Below, piece after piece: positions 7,339-14,898 of a stretch of DNA of 19,963 nt (positions within the stretch are counted from its first letter, which is position 1; every line of letters starts with the position of its first letter). The stretch is from an uncultured Alphaproteobacteria bacterium (lineage in GTDB: Bacteria > Pseudomonadota > Alphaproteobacteria > Bin95): the NCBI GenBank assembly GCA_913060845.1, contig CAJXVF010000003.1, positions 1 through 19,963 of the forward strand. The letters run 5' to 3'. The notes beneath the pieces are model-generated. The model was not told where the DNA came from. It did no database searches and saw only the letters and a list, made by a program, of their open reading frames with translations. A program made the translations under genes and the position numbers.

Positions 7339-7920
7339 TCAAGGATCCCTGATCCAGAACTGCAAAGATTTCTTTGTTTCAGTCGTGTCGCCAACATCTT
7401 TCCATTTGAATTCTGCGTAGACGCCGGGCATCGGCGCATAGCCACGCTTGCCCCAAAATACATCATGGGGCCGATACCCTGGGGGCTGGAGTTCTGGTGG
7501 GCGAACGACAGAGCAAAAGCAGGACCAACGGCGGCCAAGGGCGCGGGCATGGGCTTCCCGGTGGTCAAAGAACGCATGGCCCGCGCCCTGGCCGCGATAG
7601 GGCTGAAGCAGCACGCTCTCTGCGCAATAGAACATCTCACCAAGGGCGAATCCGGCGTCCTGGAAGGGGGCAGCGAATTCCTCAGCGTGATCCTCCATCG
7701 GCGTGCCGGTCGCAGCACCCACAAGCGTGTCGCAATCCCAAGCGCCAATGACGATTGCGTTGGCGCTATCCCGGTATTTGGCGATGTAGTCGCGCTCAGA
7801 TTCCATGTCGCCGTCATAGAGATAGGGAAAATCCCGAAATACCGCGATGCGGAGACGGGCGACAGCATCCAGTGCAGCTTCGACCTCTGATGGCGGAATG
7901 CGGGCAATCCTAAGCGTCAT
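7339..7920 (-). CDS. GNAT family N-acetyltransferase
   Basis: 193-residue acetyltransferase of the GNAT fold. The acetyl-CoA pyrophosphate loop is visible as QPYRGQGAG (106-114), preceded by the beta-4 strand ESVLL (101-105) and followed by an alpha-helix FFDHREAHARAL. The C-terminal part ends FWGKRGYAPMPGVYAEFKWKDVG, typical of the last strands in this fold. It starts 6 bases after the luciferase-like gene stops and ends 3 bases before the esterase starts, so the three are surely one transcript and probably translationally coupled. The acceptor substrate (amine of a small molecule or protein) cannot be inferred. The antisense frame is also open over its length, an effect of codon bias and not a gene. 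Confidence 0.88.
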   Translation of the reverse strand: MTLRIARIPPSEVEAALDAVARLRIAVFRDFPYLYDGDMESERDYIAKYRDSANAIVIGAWDCDTLVGAATGTPMEDHAEEFAAPFQDAGFALGEMFYCAESVLLQPYRGQGAGHAFFDHREAHARALGRRWSCFCSVVRPPELQPPGYRPHDVFWGKRGYAPMPGVYAEFKWKDVGDTTETKKSLQFWIRDP

Positions 7921-7926
7921 GGCAGA

Positions 7927-9111
7927 TTATTCCGCAGCACCTTTCTTGCGCGCCTCATGCTTTTTGATCTCATTCATCACGGCTTTTTCCGCCTTGCCAA
8001 TGAACATGGGCCGGTTGTCCCGGCTGTAATCGTAGGAATAGCGGCGAAGGTTATTGGAGCCTTGGAAATGTGGGATGACTTGGCGTGCAATCAGATCGTA
8101 GGAGCGCTTTGTCTCCTCCCAATCGGCCCAATTATGCGCCAGTTGCATCAAGCAGCCGAACCCACCAGCGCCGTCCCAAAGTGTTTCCAGATATTCGATG
8201 GCGTCATCAGGCGTGCCGATCACGGCCATCCGGCCTTCAGTCAGATATTCTGCGGCATCGGTGATATCGTCGGGGACAATGGGGAATGTCGCGATTTCGC
8301 CAAAATATTTGGCCCAGCGATAAATGCCCCATTTGACGTTCTCAAAGGCTTTGTCGCGGGTTTCAGCGATGTGCATCAGCGTGACGATGCGCCAGTTCTT
8401 GCGGTCCAGCGTTTTGCCGTTCTCTGCTGCTGCGTTCTCAGCCACACCCCAATTGCTCGCGTGGGCTTTCAGCGCATCATCAGACGTGCCACCGATGGAG
8501 AGCATGCCAAGCCCGTGCTTGCCCGCCGCCAATGCACCGACAGGGGAGCGGGCAGAGGCCACCGCCATCTCCATATGGGGGCGGGTATATCCAGGAAGCT
8601 GCAAGCGTGCCTCGCGGAGATTGAACCAATCGGTCTCCATGGTGACTTCTTCACCGCGCATAAGCGGAACGATGGCTTCCAGCGCCTCATTCAGCATGCG
8701 GCGTTGATTTTCGGGATCGATGCCCATGCGGAAAGCGTCACCGACCAATGCACCCGGCCCAACGCCAAACATCGCCCGACCACGCGCTTGGTAATCCAGC
8801 TGCGTCATCCGGCTCGCGACGGTGTAGGGGTTGTGATAGGGCAGCGAGATCACGCCCGTGCCAAGGCGGATATGCCGGGTGCGTTCAATCGCCTGGGCAA
8901 TGAACATTTCCGGATTAGCGATGATTTCGAACCCGCCCGAATGGTGCTCCCCCACCCACGCCTCGTCATAGCCCAGCATGTCGATGTGCTGGAGCAGCTG
9001 CATATCCCGCTCCATGCACAGCAAGGGGCTTTCTTCCATTGGGTGGAAGGGGGCCAAAAAAATACCGAACTTCAAATAGCGTTCAGCCAGGGCTTGACCA
9101 TTGCTAGACAT
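7927..9111 (-). CDS. LLM class flavin-dependent oxidoreductase (luciferase-like, limonene monooxygenase-type)
   Basis: TIM-barrel luciferase-like monooxygenase of 394 residues. The N terminus LKFGIFLAPFHP, then DMLGYDEAWVGEHHSGG, LGTGVISLPYHNP and GRAMFGVGPGAL, are the strand-end motifs of the FMN-utilising subgroup that includes limonene 1,2-monooxygenase-like proteins. ATG 9111 is chosen over ATG 9132 because GAGGAG lies 7 bases upstream. It is the first gene of the operon with the acetyltransferase and esterase. The family includes both FMN/NAD(P)H and F420-dependent members. The cofE-cofD pair 9 kb away makes F420 use conceivable, but the sequence features fit the FMN group better and do not prove either. 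Reaction and substrate are unknown. Confidence 0.9.
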   Translation of the reverse strand: MSSNGQALAERYLKFGIFLAPFHPMEESPLLCMERDMQLLQHIDMLGYDEAWVGEHHSGGFEIIANPEMFIAQAIERTRHIRLGTGVISLPYHNPYTVASRMTQLDYQARGRAMFGVGPGALVGDAFRMGIDPENQRRMLNEALEAIVPLMRGEEVTMETDWFNLREARLQLPGYTRPHMEMAVASARSPVGALAAGKHGLGMLSIGGTSDDALKAHASNWGVAENAAAENGKTLDRKNWRIVTLMHIAETRDKAFENVKWGIYRWAKYFGEIATFPIVPDDITDAAEYLTEGRMAVIGTPDDAIEYLETLWDGAGGFGCLMQLAHNWADWEETKRSYDLIARQVIPHFQGSNNLRRYSYDYSRDNRPMFIGKAEKAVMNEIKKHEARKKGAAE

Positions 9112-9186
9112 GGGGCGACTCCTCGGGCGCATTGCCGCGCGATAAAAGAAATTTGCGGTTTCATCCTATTCCAGCACGGAACACAC

Positions 9187-9215
9187 TTGCGAGCTACCCA
9201 GAATGCCGCTAAGAA
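9187..9215 (+). promoter_or_regulatory. Candidate promoter for tRNA-Val
   Basis: TTGCGA (9187-9192), a 17-base spacer and TAAGAA (9210-9215) place a start near 9222, about 10 bases before the mature tRNA 5' end. Both boxes are imperfect. The position is sensible, but support is weak. Confidence 0.3.
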
Positions 9216-9231
9216 ACCGTCTCTTAAATAC

Positions 9232-9306
9232 GGGCGGTTAGCTCAGCGGTAGAGCACTGTGTTGACATCGCAGTGGCCACAAGTTCGATCCTTGTACCGC
9301 CCACCA
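9232..9306 (+). tRNA. tRNA-Val (anticodon GAC)
   Basis: 75 bases with encoded CCA. Acceptor GGGCGGT (9232-9238) pairs with ACCGCCC (9296-9302); discriminator A at 9303 and CCA at 9304-9306. The D arm contains TTAGCTCAGCGGTAGAGC; the anticodon stem CTGTG/CGCAG has one U-G pair around the loop TTGACAT, giving anticodon GAC. The T arm is ACAAG-TTCGATC-CTTGT. It decodes GUC/GUU valine codons. It stands alone on the plus strand between two minus-strand genes; no integrase or attachment duplication is visible beside it. Confidence 0.97.
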
Positions 9307-9307
9307 C

Positions 9308-9333
9308 CGCCTTTTTGCGCTAGCGAAAAGGCG
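9308..9333. terminator. A/T-stemmed hairpin after tRNA-Val
   Basis: CGCCTTTT (9308-9315) and AAAAGGCG (9326-9333) form an 8-bp stem around a 10-base loop containing the palindrome CGCTAGCG. It follows the tRNA CCA by one base. There is no U-run after the stem on either strand, so termination or tRNA 3' processing are both guesses. Confidence 0.4.
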
Positions 9334-9410
9334 CGATCCAGAGATGCTTTCCAATTCGACCGACAGGCTTTTGCAAAGCAAACGCCGAGAGGTCGCTCGG
9401 TTTCTGGGTC

Positions 9411-10265
9411 TCAGAACTTCAGAACATGCAGCATCAACCACTGCTCCGGACGTTCCCGGACCGCAGCTTCTAGTAAGCGATCAAGGTCGCTAACGCTTGC
9501 AGCAACGTCGCCTGATGTATCAGCCCGCTCGAATGACACCCGATATTTGGCACCCTTCAGTCTCTGGCACTTGGCGAATACGAGCGGCGCACCTAAGCGA
9601 TGTGCCAGGCGTGCTGTCAGGTAGATATTTCGGTCCAGCTTGATATCTCGCCCAAGCGCAGGCGCGTTGACCACGCCAGCAACATACTCGTCGATATAAA
9701 CTACGACCGCACCACCGTCATCCAGGTGCCGGATCGCCCGCCGCATGGGTGCTGCGTCAGGGGCGAGGCTGATCCAACCAATCCCATGGCGCTGCCGCAT
9801 CATGATGTTATGGCGCACAGAATTCGACAGCGGCTGGTAAGTGCCAGCGACGGTATGCCCGGCCATCATGACTGCGTGGCTGATGGTTTCCCAATTGCCC
9901 ACATGGCAGCCCGCGATGACGACAGGCGATCCTGGCGGCGGCAATGCATCCGCACCTTCGACTTCGACCAAGCCGCCATAGCGCAATGTTTTGTAGCGGG
10001 AGAATTCGGTTAGGATGCGGCCCAAATGATCCCACATGCCACCAACAGTACGTTTTAGGTCAGCGTCGGAGAGATCAGGGCGGAACTTTGCTAGGTTTTT
10101 CAGGCTAAGGGCGGTGGCGGATTTTCTAAAATAACGCCCGGATATCCTGCCAAGCACAGCGCCTACGCCAGACGCCACAGCCATTGGCATGATGCTCAAC
10201 CCTTTGAAAACTAGAAGTTCCGACCATTCTGATAGTCGTGCTTTAAGGCGCTTACGGTCAGTCAT
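9411..10265 (-). CDS. Lysophospholipid/lipid A acyltransferase, HtrB/LpxL family
   Basis: 284-residue inner-membrane acyltransferase of the LPLAT/HtrB family, which adds a secondary acyl chain to lipid A precursors or related acceptors using acyl-ACP. The catalytic HX4E motif is H121-VGNW-E126 in AGCHVGNWE. Other family segments are GVEVEGADALPPPGSPVVIAG-like lead-in, the TYQPLSN block with RHGIGWI, VVVYIDEY in place of the usual D-Q-D stretch, and GAPLVFAKCQR. The C terminus ERPEQWLMLHVLKF corresponds to the family's PEQWLW-H-RW end but lacks the final Arg-Trp. ATG 10265 has TTGGAG about 8 bases upstream. Which position on lipid A it acylates, or whether the acceptor is another lipid, cannot be told. 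Confidence 0.87.
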   Translation of the reverse strand: MTDRKRLKARLSEWSELLVFKGLSIMPMAVASGVGAVLGRISGRYFRKSATALSLKNLAKFRPDLSDADLKRTVGGMWDHLGRILTEFSRYKTLRYGGLVEVEGADALPPPGSPVVIAGCHVGNWETISHAVMMAGHTVAGTYQPLSNSVRHNIMMRQRHGIGWISLAPDAAPMRRAIRHLDDGGAVVVYIDEYVAGVVNAPALGRDIKLDRNIYLTARLAHRLGAPLVFAKCQRLKGAKYRVSFERADTSGDVAASVSDLDRLLEAAVRERPEQWLMLHVLKF

Positions 10266-10294
10266 ATAGCATGCTCCAAATGGCTAGGTCGGTG

Positions 10295-10408
10295 CTAACC
10301 ACCTGAATTTCCAAAGACGCGCCTTCCATCGAAGGTGATGTTCTTTACCAGGGCGAAGCCAGGCGCGCCAATGGAAAGCTACAGATCAGCGAATGCCTCA
10401 TGGGTGAT
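10295..10408 (-). pseudogene. Decayed TOBE/Mop-domain tail, similar to the C terminus of ModC
   Basis: Minus-strand translation from 10408 gives ITHEAFADL, an in-frame TAG (10381-10379), then LSIGAPGFALVKNITFDGRR and a stop at 10297-10295. This aligns without gaps to the end of the neighbouring ModC ([16 protein letters not shown], then [14 protein letters not shown]). At DNA level about 43 of 60 aligned bases agree in the best part by my count. Upstream of 10408 similarity fades (codons still open to an ATG at 10444). It is most simply the remnant of a second TOBE-containing gene or an old tandem copy of modC's 3' end. It lies in the 10266-10816 stretch that contains no intact gene. Confidence 0.72.
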
Positions 10409-10445
10409 GCAATCTGCAGAAGTCCGTGAGCCAGTCCGGACCATC

Positions 10446-10604
10446 TCATTCAATTCGGCTGAACTTCACTGCGGTGCCGTAAGCAAGGATTTCTGCCGCA
10501 CCTTTGGTCACCATGGATGTGGCGAACCGCATGCCAACGATTGCGTCTGCTCCCATTTCCTGGGCATGGGCAATCATCCGGTCATTAGCCTGTTCGCGTG
10601 CCTC
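10446..10604 (-). pseudogene. C-terminal fragment of a YbjQ/UPF0145 heavy-metal-binding-domain protein
   Basis: 52 codons plus TGA (10448-10446) on the minus strand. The peptide contains MIAHAQEMGADAIVGMRFAT and then KGAAEILAYGTAV, the conserved second half of the YbjQ (UPF0145) family, whose members are about 105 residues and form pentameric beta-barrels of unknown function. The reading begins at the codon abutting the left inverted repeat of the MITE-like element; about 60 N-terminal residues are missing, and the 89 bases beyond the element do not encode them. There is no start codon with a ribosome site. The fragment is probably dead, cut by the insertion and a linked deletion. Confidence 0.82.
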
Positions 10605-10605
10605 A

Positions 10606-10727
10606 GAGCCCGTTTTAAAAGTTGTTGAGTGATAACGGTGGGATGTGATTCCATCGGATTGATGAAGATTCGAAGGAGGTCACGATGCCCTGGACTGCTA
10701 TCACTCAACAACTTTTAAAACGGGCTC
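10606..10727. mobile_element. MITE-like element with 29-bp perfect inverted repeats, IS5-family-like
   Basis: Two perfect 29-bp inverted repeats, 10606-10634 (starting GAGCCCGTTTTAAAAG) and 10699-10727 (ending CTTTTAAAACGGGCTC), enclose 64 bases. The flanking A10605/T10728 extend complementarity to 30. Inside, on the plus strand, AAGGAGG (10673-10679) precedes ATG 10685, which encodes MPWTAIT before running into the right repeat; IS5-family transposases often begin MPW-T-IT. So this looks like an internally deleted IS that keeps both ends, the ribosome site and the first codons of the transposase. A full transposase is absent, so it would move only in trans. Flanks read TCA on the left and TAA on the right: no clear target duplication, in keeping with a deletion of neighbouring DNA. 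Confidence 0.85.
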
Positions 10728-10779
10728 TAAGTGCTTACACCTAATATTTAGGGATATGGCGAAGGTTAAGCAAGGATTG

Positions 10780-10795
10780 CAGCTCGAAAGAGCTG
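10780..10795 (-). terminator. Small GAAA-loop hairpin downstream of modC
   Basis: CAGCTC (10780-10785) and GAGCTG (10790-10795) enclose GAAA on the plus strand (TTTC on the minus). It lies 21 bases after the modC stop. On the minus strand the following bases are CAATCCTTGCTT, with no real U-run, so terminator function is only possible. Confidence 0.3.
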
Positions 10796-10816
10796 TCTAT
10801 TTGAGGTTGGATGCAG

Positions 10817-11932
10817 TTAGCCAGACTGCTTCTGCGCAATGCTGCGTCCATCGAACGTGACGCTTTTCACCAAGGCGAACACGGGCGCGCCAACTGTTAG
10901 CTCTAATTCTGCCAGCGCTTCCAGGGTGATCCGGGCGCGGAGGCGGGCGCCGTTAATGTCGACCAGCGTTTCGGCATGAGCCGCACCTGGCGCTGCCGAT
11001 ATCTCCGCGATGTGGCCTTCGAGGATATTACGAATGCTGATGCCTTCTGGCCGCTTGGTCGCTAAGGCAACGTCCCGGGCGCGAATGCGTAAGCGCACGG
11101 TTTCACCAATCGCAAGATCGGCCTCGGGGATCGTCAACGGTTGGCCGCAGCAGACTAGGCGCGTCAGGCGATATTTGGGGTCGTGGCCAGTGACTTCCGC
11201 GGTCGCTAGCACGCTTTCTTCGAATGGCTCGACCAGAAGGCCAAGGTCCAGGCGCTCCAACATGTCGCCGATTGTACCAGACGCGATGGCGCGGCCTGAG
11301 TTCAGCAACACCATATGGTCCGCCAGCCGCGCTACCTCGCCGATATCATGGCTGACATAAAGCACCGGGATCGCCAGCGTATCCGTCAGGCGTTCCAGAT
11401 AGGGCAGGATGTCGGCCTTGGCTGCCTGATCGAGACCGGAGAGCGGTTCGTCCATCAGCAGTACCTGCGGGCGGGATAGGAGCGCGCGGCCAACGGCGAC
11501 ACGCTGGCGCTCCCCGCCAGAAAGGGCTGCCGGCATGCGCTGCATCATTGGCCCTAGGCCCAGCAGGCTGACGGCTTCATCGAAATCAATCGCTGGACTA
11601 TCGCTATTGGACCGCTTGCCCGAACGCTTGGCCGCGAAGTTCAAATTGCCAGCGACGGTTAGGTGTGGAAACAGGTTGGCGTCCTGGAACACATATCCAA
11701 CGTGGCGCTGGTGGGCTGGCATGAATGCCTCAGCGCTCTGCCATTCCCGGCCATTTACCGAAAGGCGGCCCTGCATCCGCGTCAGACCCGCAATACAGCG
11801 GAGTAAGGTCGTTTTGCCGGAGCCTGATGGACCAAACAGTGCGGTGACGCCGGACATGGCTGCCGTGAAGGTCGTATCCAGGTGGAAGTCCCCAAGCGCA
11901 CCCTCGAACGCGGCGTCGATCTGGCCGCTCAT
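10817..11932 (-). CDS. modC: Molybdate ABC transporter ATP-binding protein ModC
   Basis: ATPase subunit of the ModABC molybdate importer, cytosolic face of the inner membrane. From ATG 11932 it is 371 residues. Visible: Walker [10 protein letters not shown] (34-42), Q-loop Q83, signature LSGGERQ (138-144), Walker B VLLMDEP (157-163), the H-loop VLYVSHD, and a C-terminal regulatory TOBE/Mop domain (about 290-360) that binds oxyanion. The start overlaps the modB stop as ATGA (11932-11929), indicating translational coupling. A longer reading upstream to 12040 lies inside modB and is a Pro/Arg/Ala-rich shadow. Last gene of the operon; a decayed copy of its TOBE end lies 400 bases downstream. Confidence 0.96.
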   Translation of the reverse strand: MSGQIDAAFEGALGDFHLDTTFTAAMSGVTALFGPSGSGKTTLLRCIAGLTRMQGRLSVNGREWQSAEAFMPAHQRHVGYVFQDANLFPHLTVAGNLNFAAKRSGKRSNSDSPAIDFDEAVSLLGLGPMMQRMPAALSGGERQRVAVGRALLSRPQVLLMDEPLSGLDQAAKADILPYLERLTDTLAIPVLYVSHDIGEVARLADHMVLLNSGRAIASGTIGDMLERLDLGLLVEPFEESVLATAEVTGHDPKYRLTRLVCCGQPLTIPEADLAIGETVRLRIRARDVALATKRPEGISIRNILEGHIAEISAAPGAAHAETLVDINGARLRARITLEALAELELTVGAPVFALVKSVTFDGRSIAQKQSG

Positions 11933-12597
11933 GCTGAGGCACCTTGGCGGGCGGGGCGGCGATTTAGCAGCAGCACTGCCAGCACCACGATGAACGCAAA
12001 CGCCACCATGCCGCCCGCTAGCAGGTGCGCTTTCCGCCATTGCAGCGTCTCAACGTAATCATAGATCGCAACGGAAAGGACGCGGGTTTCGCCAGGAATA
12101 TCGCCGCCTATCATCAGCACGACGCCGAACTCACCGATGGTATGTGCAAACCCCAGCACCGCGCCGGTAAGGATGCCAGGGCGGGCCAGAGGCAGCGCCA
12201 CGTGCCAGAACCGGTCCCATGGCCCAGCCCCCAAGGTCGCGGCGGCTTCCAGCGGTTTTTCGCCAAAGGCTTCAAATGCATTGCGGATGGGCTGCACGAC
12301 GAACGGCAGCGAATAGATGATTGAGCCGATCACGAGGCCCTCGAACGTGAACGCCAAGCCATGACCGTTCAAATATTGCGCCGGGCCGTCCGGTCCCAAG
12401 GCCAGTAACAGATAAAACCCAAGCACCGTCGGCGGCAGCACGAGCGGCATGGCGACAATTGCAGCCACAGCCTCTTTCCAGCGGCGGGGCGAACGCGCTA
12501 GCCACCAAGCCAATGGCGCGCCGAGCACAAGCAGAAACGCCGTCGTGACGGTCGCCAGACGGATGCTCAGCCAGATCGGTTGCCAGATGTCATCCAT
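11929..12597 (-). CDS. modB: Molybdate ABC transporter permease ModB
   Basis: Inner-membrane channel subunit that pairs with ModC and receives molybdate from ModA. 222 residues with about five or six hydrophobic segments. The coupling-helix EAA motif region reads [20 protein letters not shown], followed by [21 protein letters not shown], the standard ModB signature. [15 protein letters not shown] in the first half is also diagnostic. ATG 12597 lies 8 bases inside the end of modA, and its TGA overlaps the modC start by 4, so all three are translationally coupled. Length fits the family (about 220-230). Confidence 0.96.
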   Translation of the reverse strand: MDDIWQPIWLSIRLATVTTAFLLVLGAPLAWWLARSPRRWKEAVAAIVAMPLVLPPTVLGFYLLLALGPDGPAQYLNGHGLAFTFEGLVIGSIIYSLPFVVQPIRNAFEAFGEKPLEAAATLGAGPWDRFWHVALPLARPGILTGAVLGFAHTIGEFGVVLMIGGDIPGETRVLSVAIYDYVETLQWRKAHLLAGGMVAFAFIVVLAVLLLNRRPARQGASA

Positions 12598-13354
12598 CAG
12601 TTTTCGGAGCGCTGCTTACATTCATTGGAGCGTCATATTTGTAGCGGCGCACAATAGCCAGCGCTTCCGGGCTTTTGAGGAAGGCCAGAAAGGCTTTGGC
12701 GGTTGCGTTGTCCTGCCCGCGCGCCAAAAGAACAGCGTCTTGGGCAATCGGGCGATGCATATCTGCTGGAATGAGCAGCGTGTAGCCCCGTTTGGTTCCG
12801 CCCACTGTCAGCGAGGCCGCGACAATCGCTAAGTCCGCAGCGCCGACCGCTGCAAATTGATAAGCCTGCGTCACGTTTTTGCCTTGGACGATTTTTGGAT
12901 CGAGAACTTCAAACACGTTCAGTGCTTGCAGGACGTCAATCGCAGCAGCGCCGTATGGAGCAGTCGCTGGGTTGGCGATGGCGATCTTACGTAAGCTTTG
13001 GTCCCGCAGGCTTTCCAACCCAGTAACGCGGTTGCTATCCCGGCTAAACAGTACGATACGCCCGAGCGCATAGGTGAAGCTTGAGCCCTTGATGCCGAGG
13101 TCTTCAGCTATGGCGAGAGCAGGCCGCGCCTGATCGGCTGCCAGGAATACGTCATAGGGGGCACCTTGGCTGATCTGCAGGAACAATTGCCCTGTGGCAC
13201 CAATGCTCAGCCGGGTTTTGCCGTCAAAGGCTTCTGATATCGCGCGGGCGGGTGCTGCGAAGTTGGCGGCGACGGCGATATTGGCTGTCTCAGCGGCGGC
13301 GGGACGGAAGGATAGGGCAAGCGTCAGCAGGCATAGACTGACGCTAAACCTCAT
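12590..13354 (-). CDS. modA: Molybdate ABC transporter substrate-binding protein ModA
   Basis: Periplasmic oxyanion-binding protein. 254 residues with a Sec signal peptide (about 1-21, [21 protein letters not shown] then ETANIA). The mature start [15 protein letters not shown] carries the first anion-binding loop, [24 protein letters not shown] the second, and [17 protein letters not shown] the third, all standard in ModA. The C-terminal [17 protein letters not shown] is the usual ending. No lipobox cysteine follows the signal, so it is soluble. ATG 13354 overlaps the stop of the upstream FAD dehydrogenase as ATGA, so it is cotranscribed with that enzyme. Molybdate or tungstate preference is not visible. 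Confidence 0.95.
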   Translation of the reverse strand: MRFSVSLCLLTLALSFRPAAAETANIAVAANFAAPARAISEAFDGKTRLSIGATGQLFLQISQGAPYDVFLAADQARPALAIAEDLGIKGSSFTYALGRIVLFSRDSNRVTGLESLRDQSLRKIAIANPATAPYGAAAIDVLQALNVFEVLDPKIVQGKNVTQAYQFAAVGAADLAIVAASLTVGGTKRGYTLLIPADMHRPIAQDAVLLARGQDNATAKAFLAFLKSPEALAIVRRYKYDAPMNVSSAPKTDG

Positions 13355-14784
13355 AGCACCTTGTCGGGGTTCATCAGCCCCGCCGGATCGAATACACCTT
13401 TCACGCCACGCATTAGTTCTAAATCCAGAGCTGGCTTGAAGTAGACCAGCTCATCGCGTTTGAGTTGGCCAATGCCATGTTCTGCTGAAATAGACCCATC
13501 CATCGCCACCACGATTTCATGGATGACATGGTTCAGCTTGTGCCATTGCTCCAAGTATTCAGCTTTATCAACGCCTTCCGGCTGCGTGACGTTGTAGTGG
13601 ATATTGCCGTCGCCCGCATGACCGAATGCGCATGGACGGGCACCTGGAATGGTTTCAGCGACGGCGACATGGGCGCGCTCAATGAACTCGGCGATACGCG
13701 ATACCGGCACGGACACATCATGCTTGATGCTGCCGCCTTCTGGGATTTGCGCTTCGACAACCGCTTCTCGGATGCGCCAAAAATCCTTCGCTTGGCCCTC
13801 GCTCTCCGCGATTGCGGCGTCAAGCACTAGACCCTCTTCATAGGCTTGCCCCAGCGTTTCCTCGACAATATCGCGGAGGCCGCTGTCGGCTCGTCCCGCG
13901 CTGGCGCGGAATAGCGCGTAGTTTTCATACGCCTGGTCAAACGGGTCTCGCACACCGTTGATATGCTTGATCGCCAAGTGAATGCCGAAGCGTTGGATGA
14001 ACTCATAGGCGGAAATTTGGTCGCCCGTACCGGTTCGGAGACGCGAAAGCAGCTCGATCACGCCAGCCACATCACGCACGGCGCAGATCGCCGAAATTTC
14101 CTCACGCGGACGCGGGAACAGCTTGCAGGTGGCCGCGGTGATAATGCCAAGCGTGCCTTCGCCACCAATGAACAGGTGCTTTAGATCATAGCCCGTATTG
14201 TCTTTGCGCAGCCGCTTTAGGCCATTCCAGATGCGTCCGTCGGGCAGCACGACTTCAATCCCCAGCACGAGATCACGGGCATTGCCGTAGCGTAGAGTGT
14301 TGATGCCGCCAGCGTTCGTTGAGAGATTGCCGCCAATCTGGCAACTGCCTTCTGCACCAAGCGATAGGGGGAATAGCCGGTCAGCCTCTTCTGCCGCGCC
14401 TTGGATGTTTTGTAGAATGCATCCAGCCTCAACGGTGATTGTGAAATCCATCTCGTCGAGTTCGCGGATTGCGTTCATACGGGATAGCGATAGCAGAACT
14501 TGGCTGCCATCAGGATCAGGCGTAGCGCCGCCGCAAAGACCCGTATTGCCGCCTTGGGGCACGACAGGCACACCCGCTTCGGCGCAGGCTTTAACAACGC
14601 CTGCCACTTCTTCTGTGTTTGCAGGCCGCACGACAATTGCCGCCGCACCCGTAAATAGGCCGCGAGGCTCTGACAGGAGCGGTGTGATGGCGTCCGCGTC
14701 CTCAACAATTCCCGCAGCGCCGACAATGGCGCGAATGCGGTCTTTTAGGTCAGCGGCGAATGCTGGCGTCGGCGCTTCCGGCAT
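13351..14784 (-). CDS. FAD-binding oxidoreductase, D-lactate/D-2-hydroxyglutarate dehydrogenase family
   Basis: 477-residue flavoprotein of the VAO/PCMH superfamily (GlcD/DLD/D2HGDH branch), which oxidises D-2-hydroxyacids and passes electrons to the respiratory chain or another acceptor. The FAD-binding PP loop is PQGGNTGLCGG (76-86), followed by LGAEGSCQIGGNLSTNAGG. The C-terminal FAD-oxidase domain has GHAGDGNIHYNV (about 387-398), whose His residues ligate a metal in the D-2-hydroxyglutarate dehydrogenase group, and ISAEHGIGQLKR with [13 protein letters not shown] at the end. Length is usual for the family. ATG 14784 has AAGG about 10 bases upstream. Its stop overlaps modA by 4 bases, an unusual neighbour since this enzyme needs no molybdenum. 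D-lactate versus 2-hydroxyglutarate cannot be settled by eye. Confidence 0.92.
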   Translation of the reverse strand: MPEAPTPAFAADLKDRIRAIVGAAGIVEDADAITPLLSEPRGLFTGAAAIVVRPANTEEVAGVVKACAEAGVPVVPQGGNTGLCGGATPDPDGSQVLLSLSRMNAIRELDEMDFTITVEAGCILQNIQGAAEEADRLFPLSLGAEGSCQIGGNLSTNAGGINTLRYGNARDLVLGIEVVLPDGRIWNGLKRLRKDNTGYDLKHLFIGGEGTLGIITAATCKLFPRPREEISAICAVRDVAGVIELLSRLRTGTGDQISAYEFIQRFGIHLAIKHINGVRDPFDQAYENYALFRASAGRADSGLRDIVEETLGQAYEEGLVLDAAIAESEGQAKDFWRIREAVVEAQIPEGGSIKHDVSVPVSRIAEFIERAHVAVAETIPGARPCAFGHAGDGNIHYNVTQPEGVDKAEYLEQWHKLNHVIHEIVVAMDGSISAEHGIGQLKRDELVYFKPALDLELMRGVKGVFDPAGLMNPDKVL

Positions 14785-14898
14785 AGCGAGCGAGCCTTTC
14801 AGTTATGCAATAATCCTTGATGCTAACGATAAGGCCAGCAGCGAAAAATTCAATGTGTCGGCGTTGCGTTTGGCGCATAGGCGATGTGCGCTGGATGG

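Noticed and set aside
6685..7890. 401-residue plus-strand open frame opposite the esterase and acetyltransferase genes
   Set aside because: Spans two well-supported genes on the other strand, and no family motifs are seen.
7957..9252. 431-residue plus-strand open frame opposite the luciferase-like gene
   Set aside because: It runs antisense through a clearly conserved protein and into tRNA-Val; the composition is a mirror of codon bias and no domain is recognisable.
9232..9410. tRNA-Val as an integration site for a genomic island
   Set aside because: No integrase, no repeated tRNA 3' end and ordinary core genes on both sides.
10335..10628. Plus-strand 97-codon open frame in the 10.3-10.6 kb gap
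   Set aside because: The opposite strand carries recognisable ModC-like and YbjQ-like coding remnants; the plus frame has no motif and runs into the MITE repeat.
11933..12040. Upstream 36-codon extension of ModC
   Set aside because: Lies within modB and is Pro/Arg/Ala-rich; ATG 11932 overlaps the modB stop as ATGA and begins the normal ModC N terminus.
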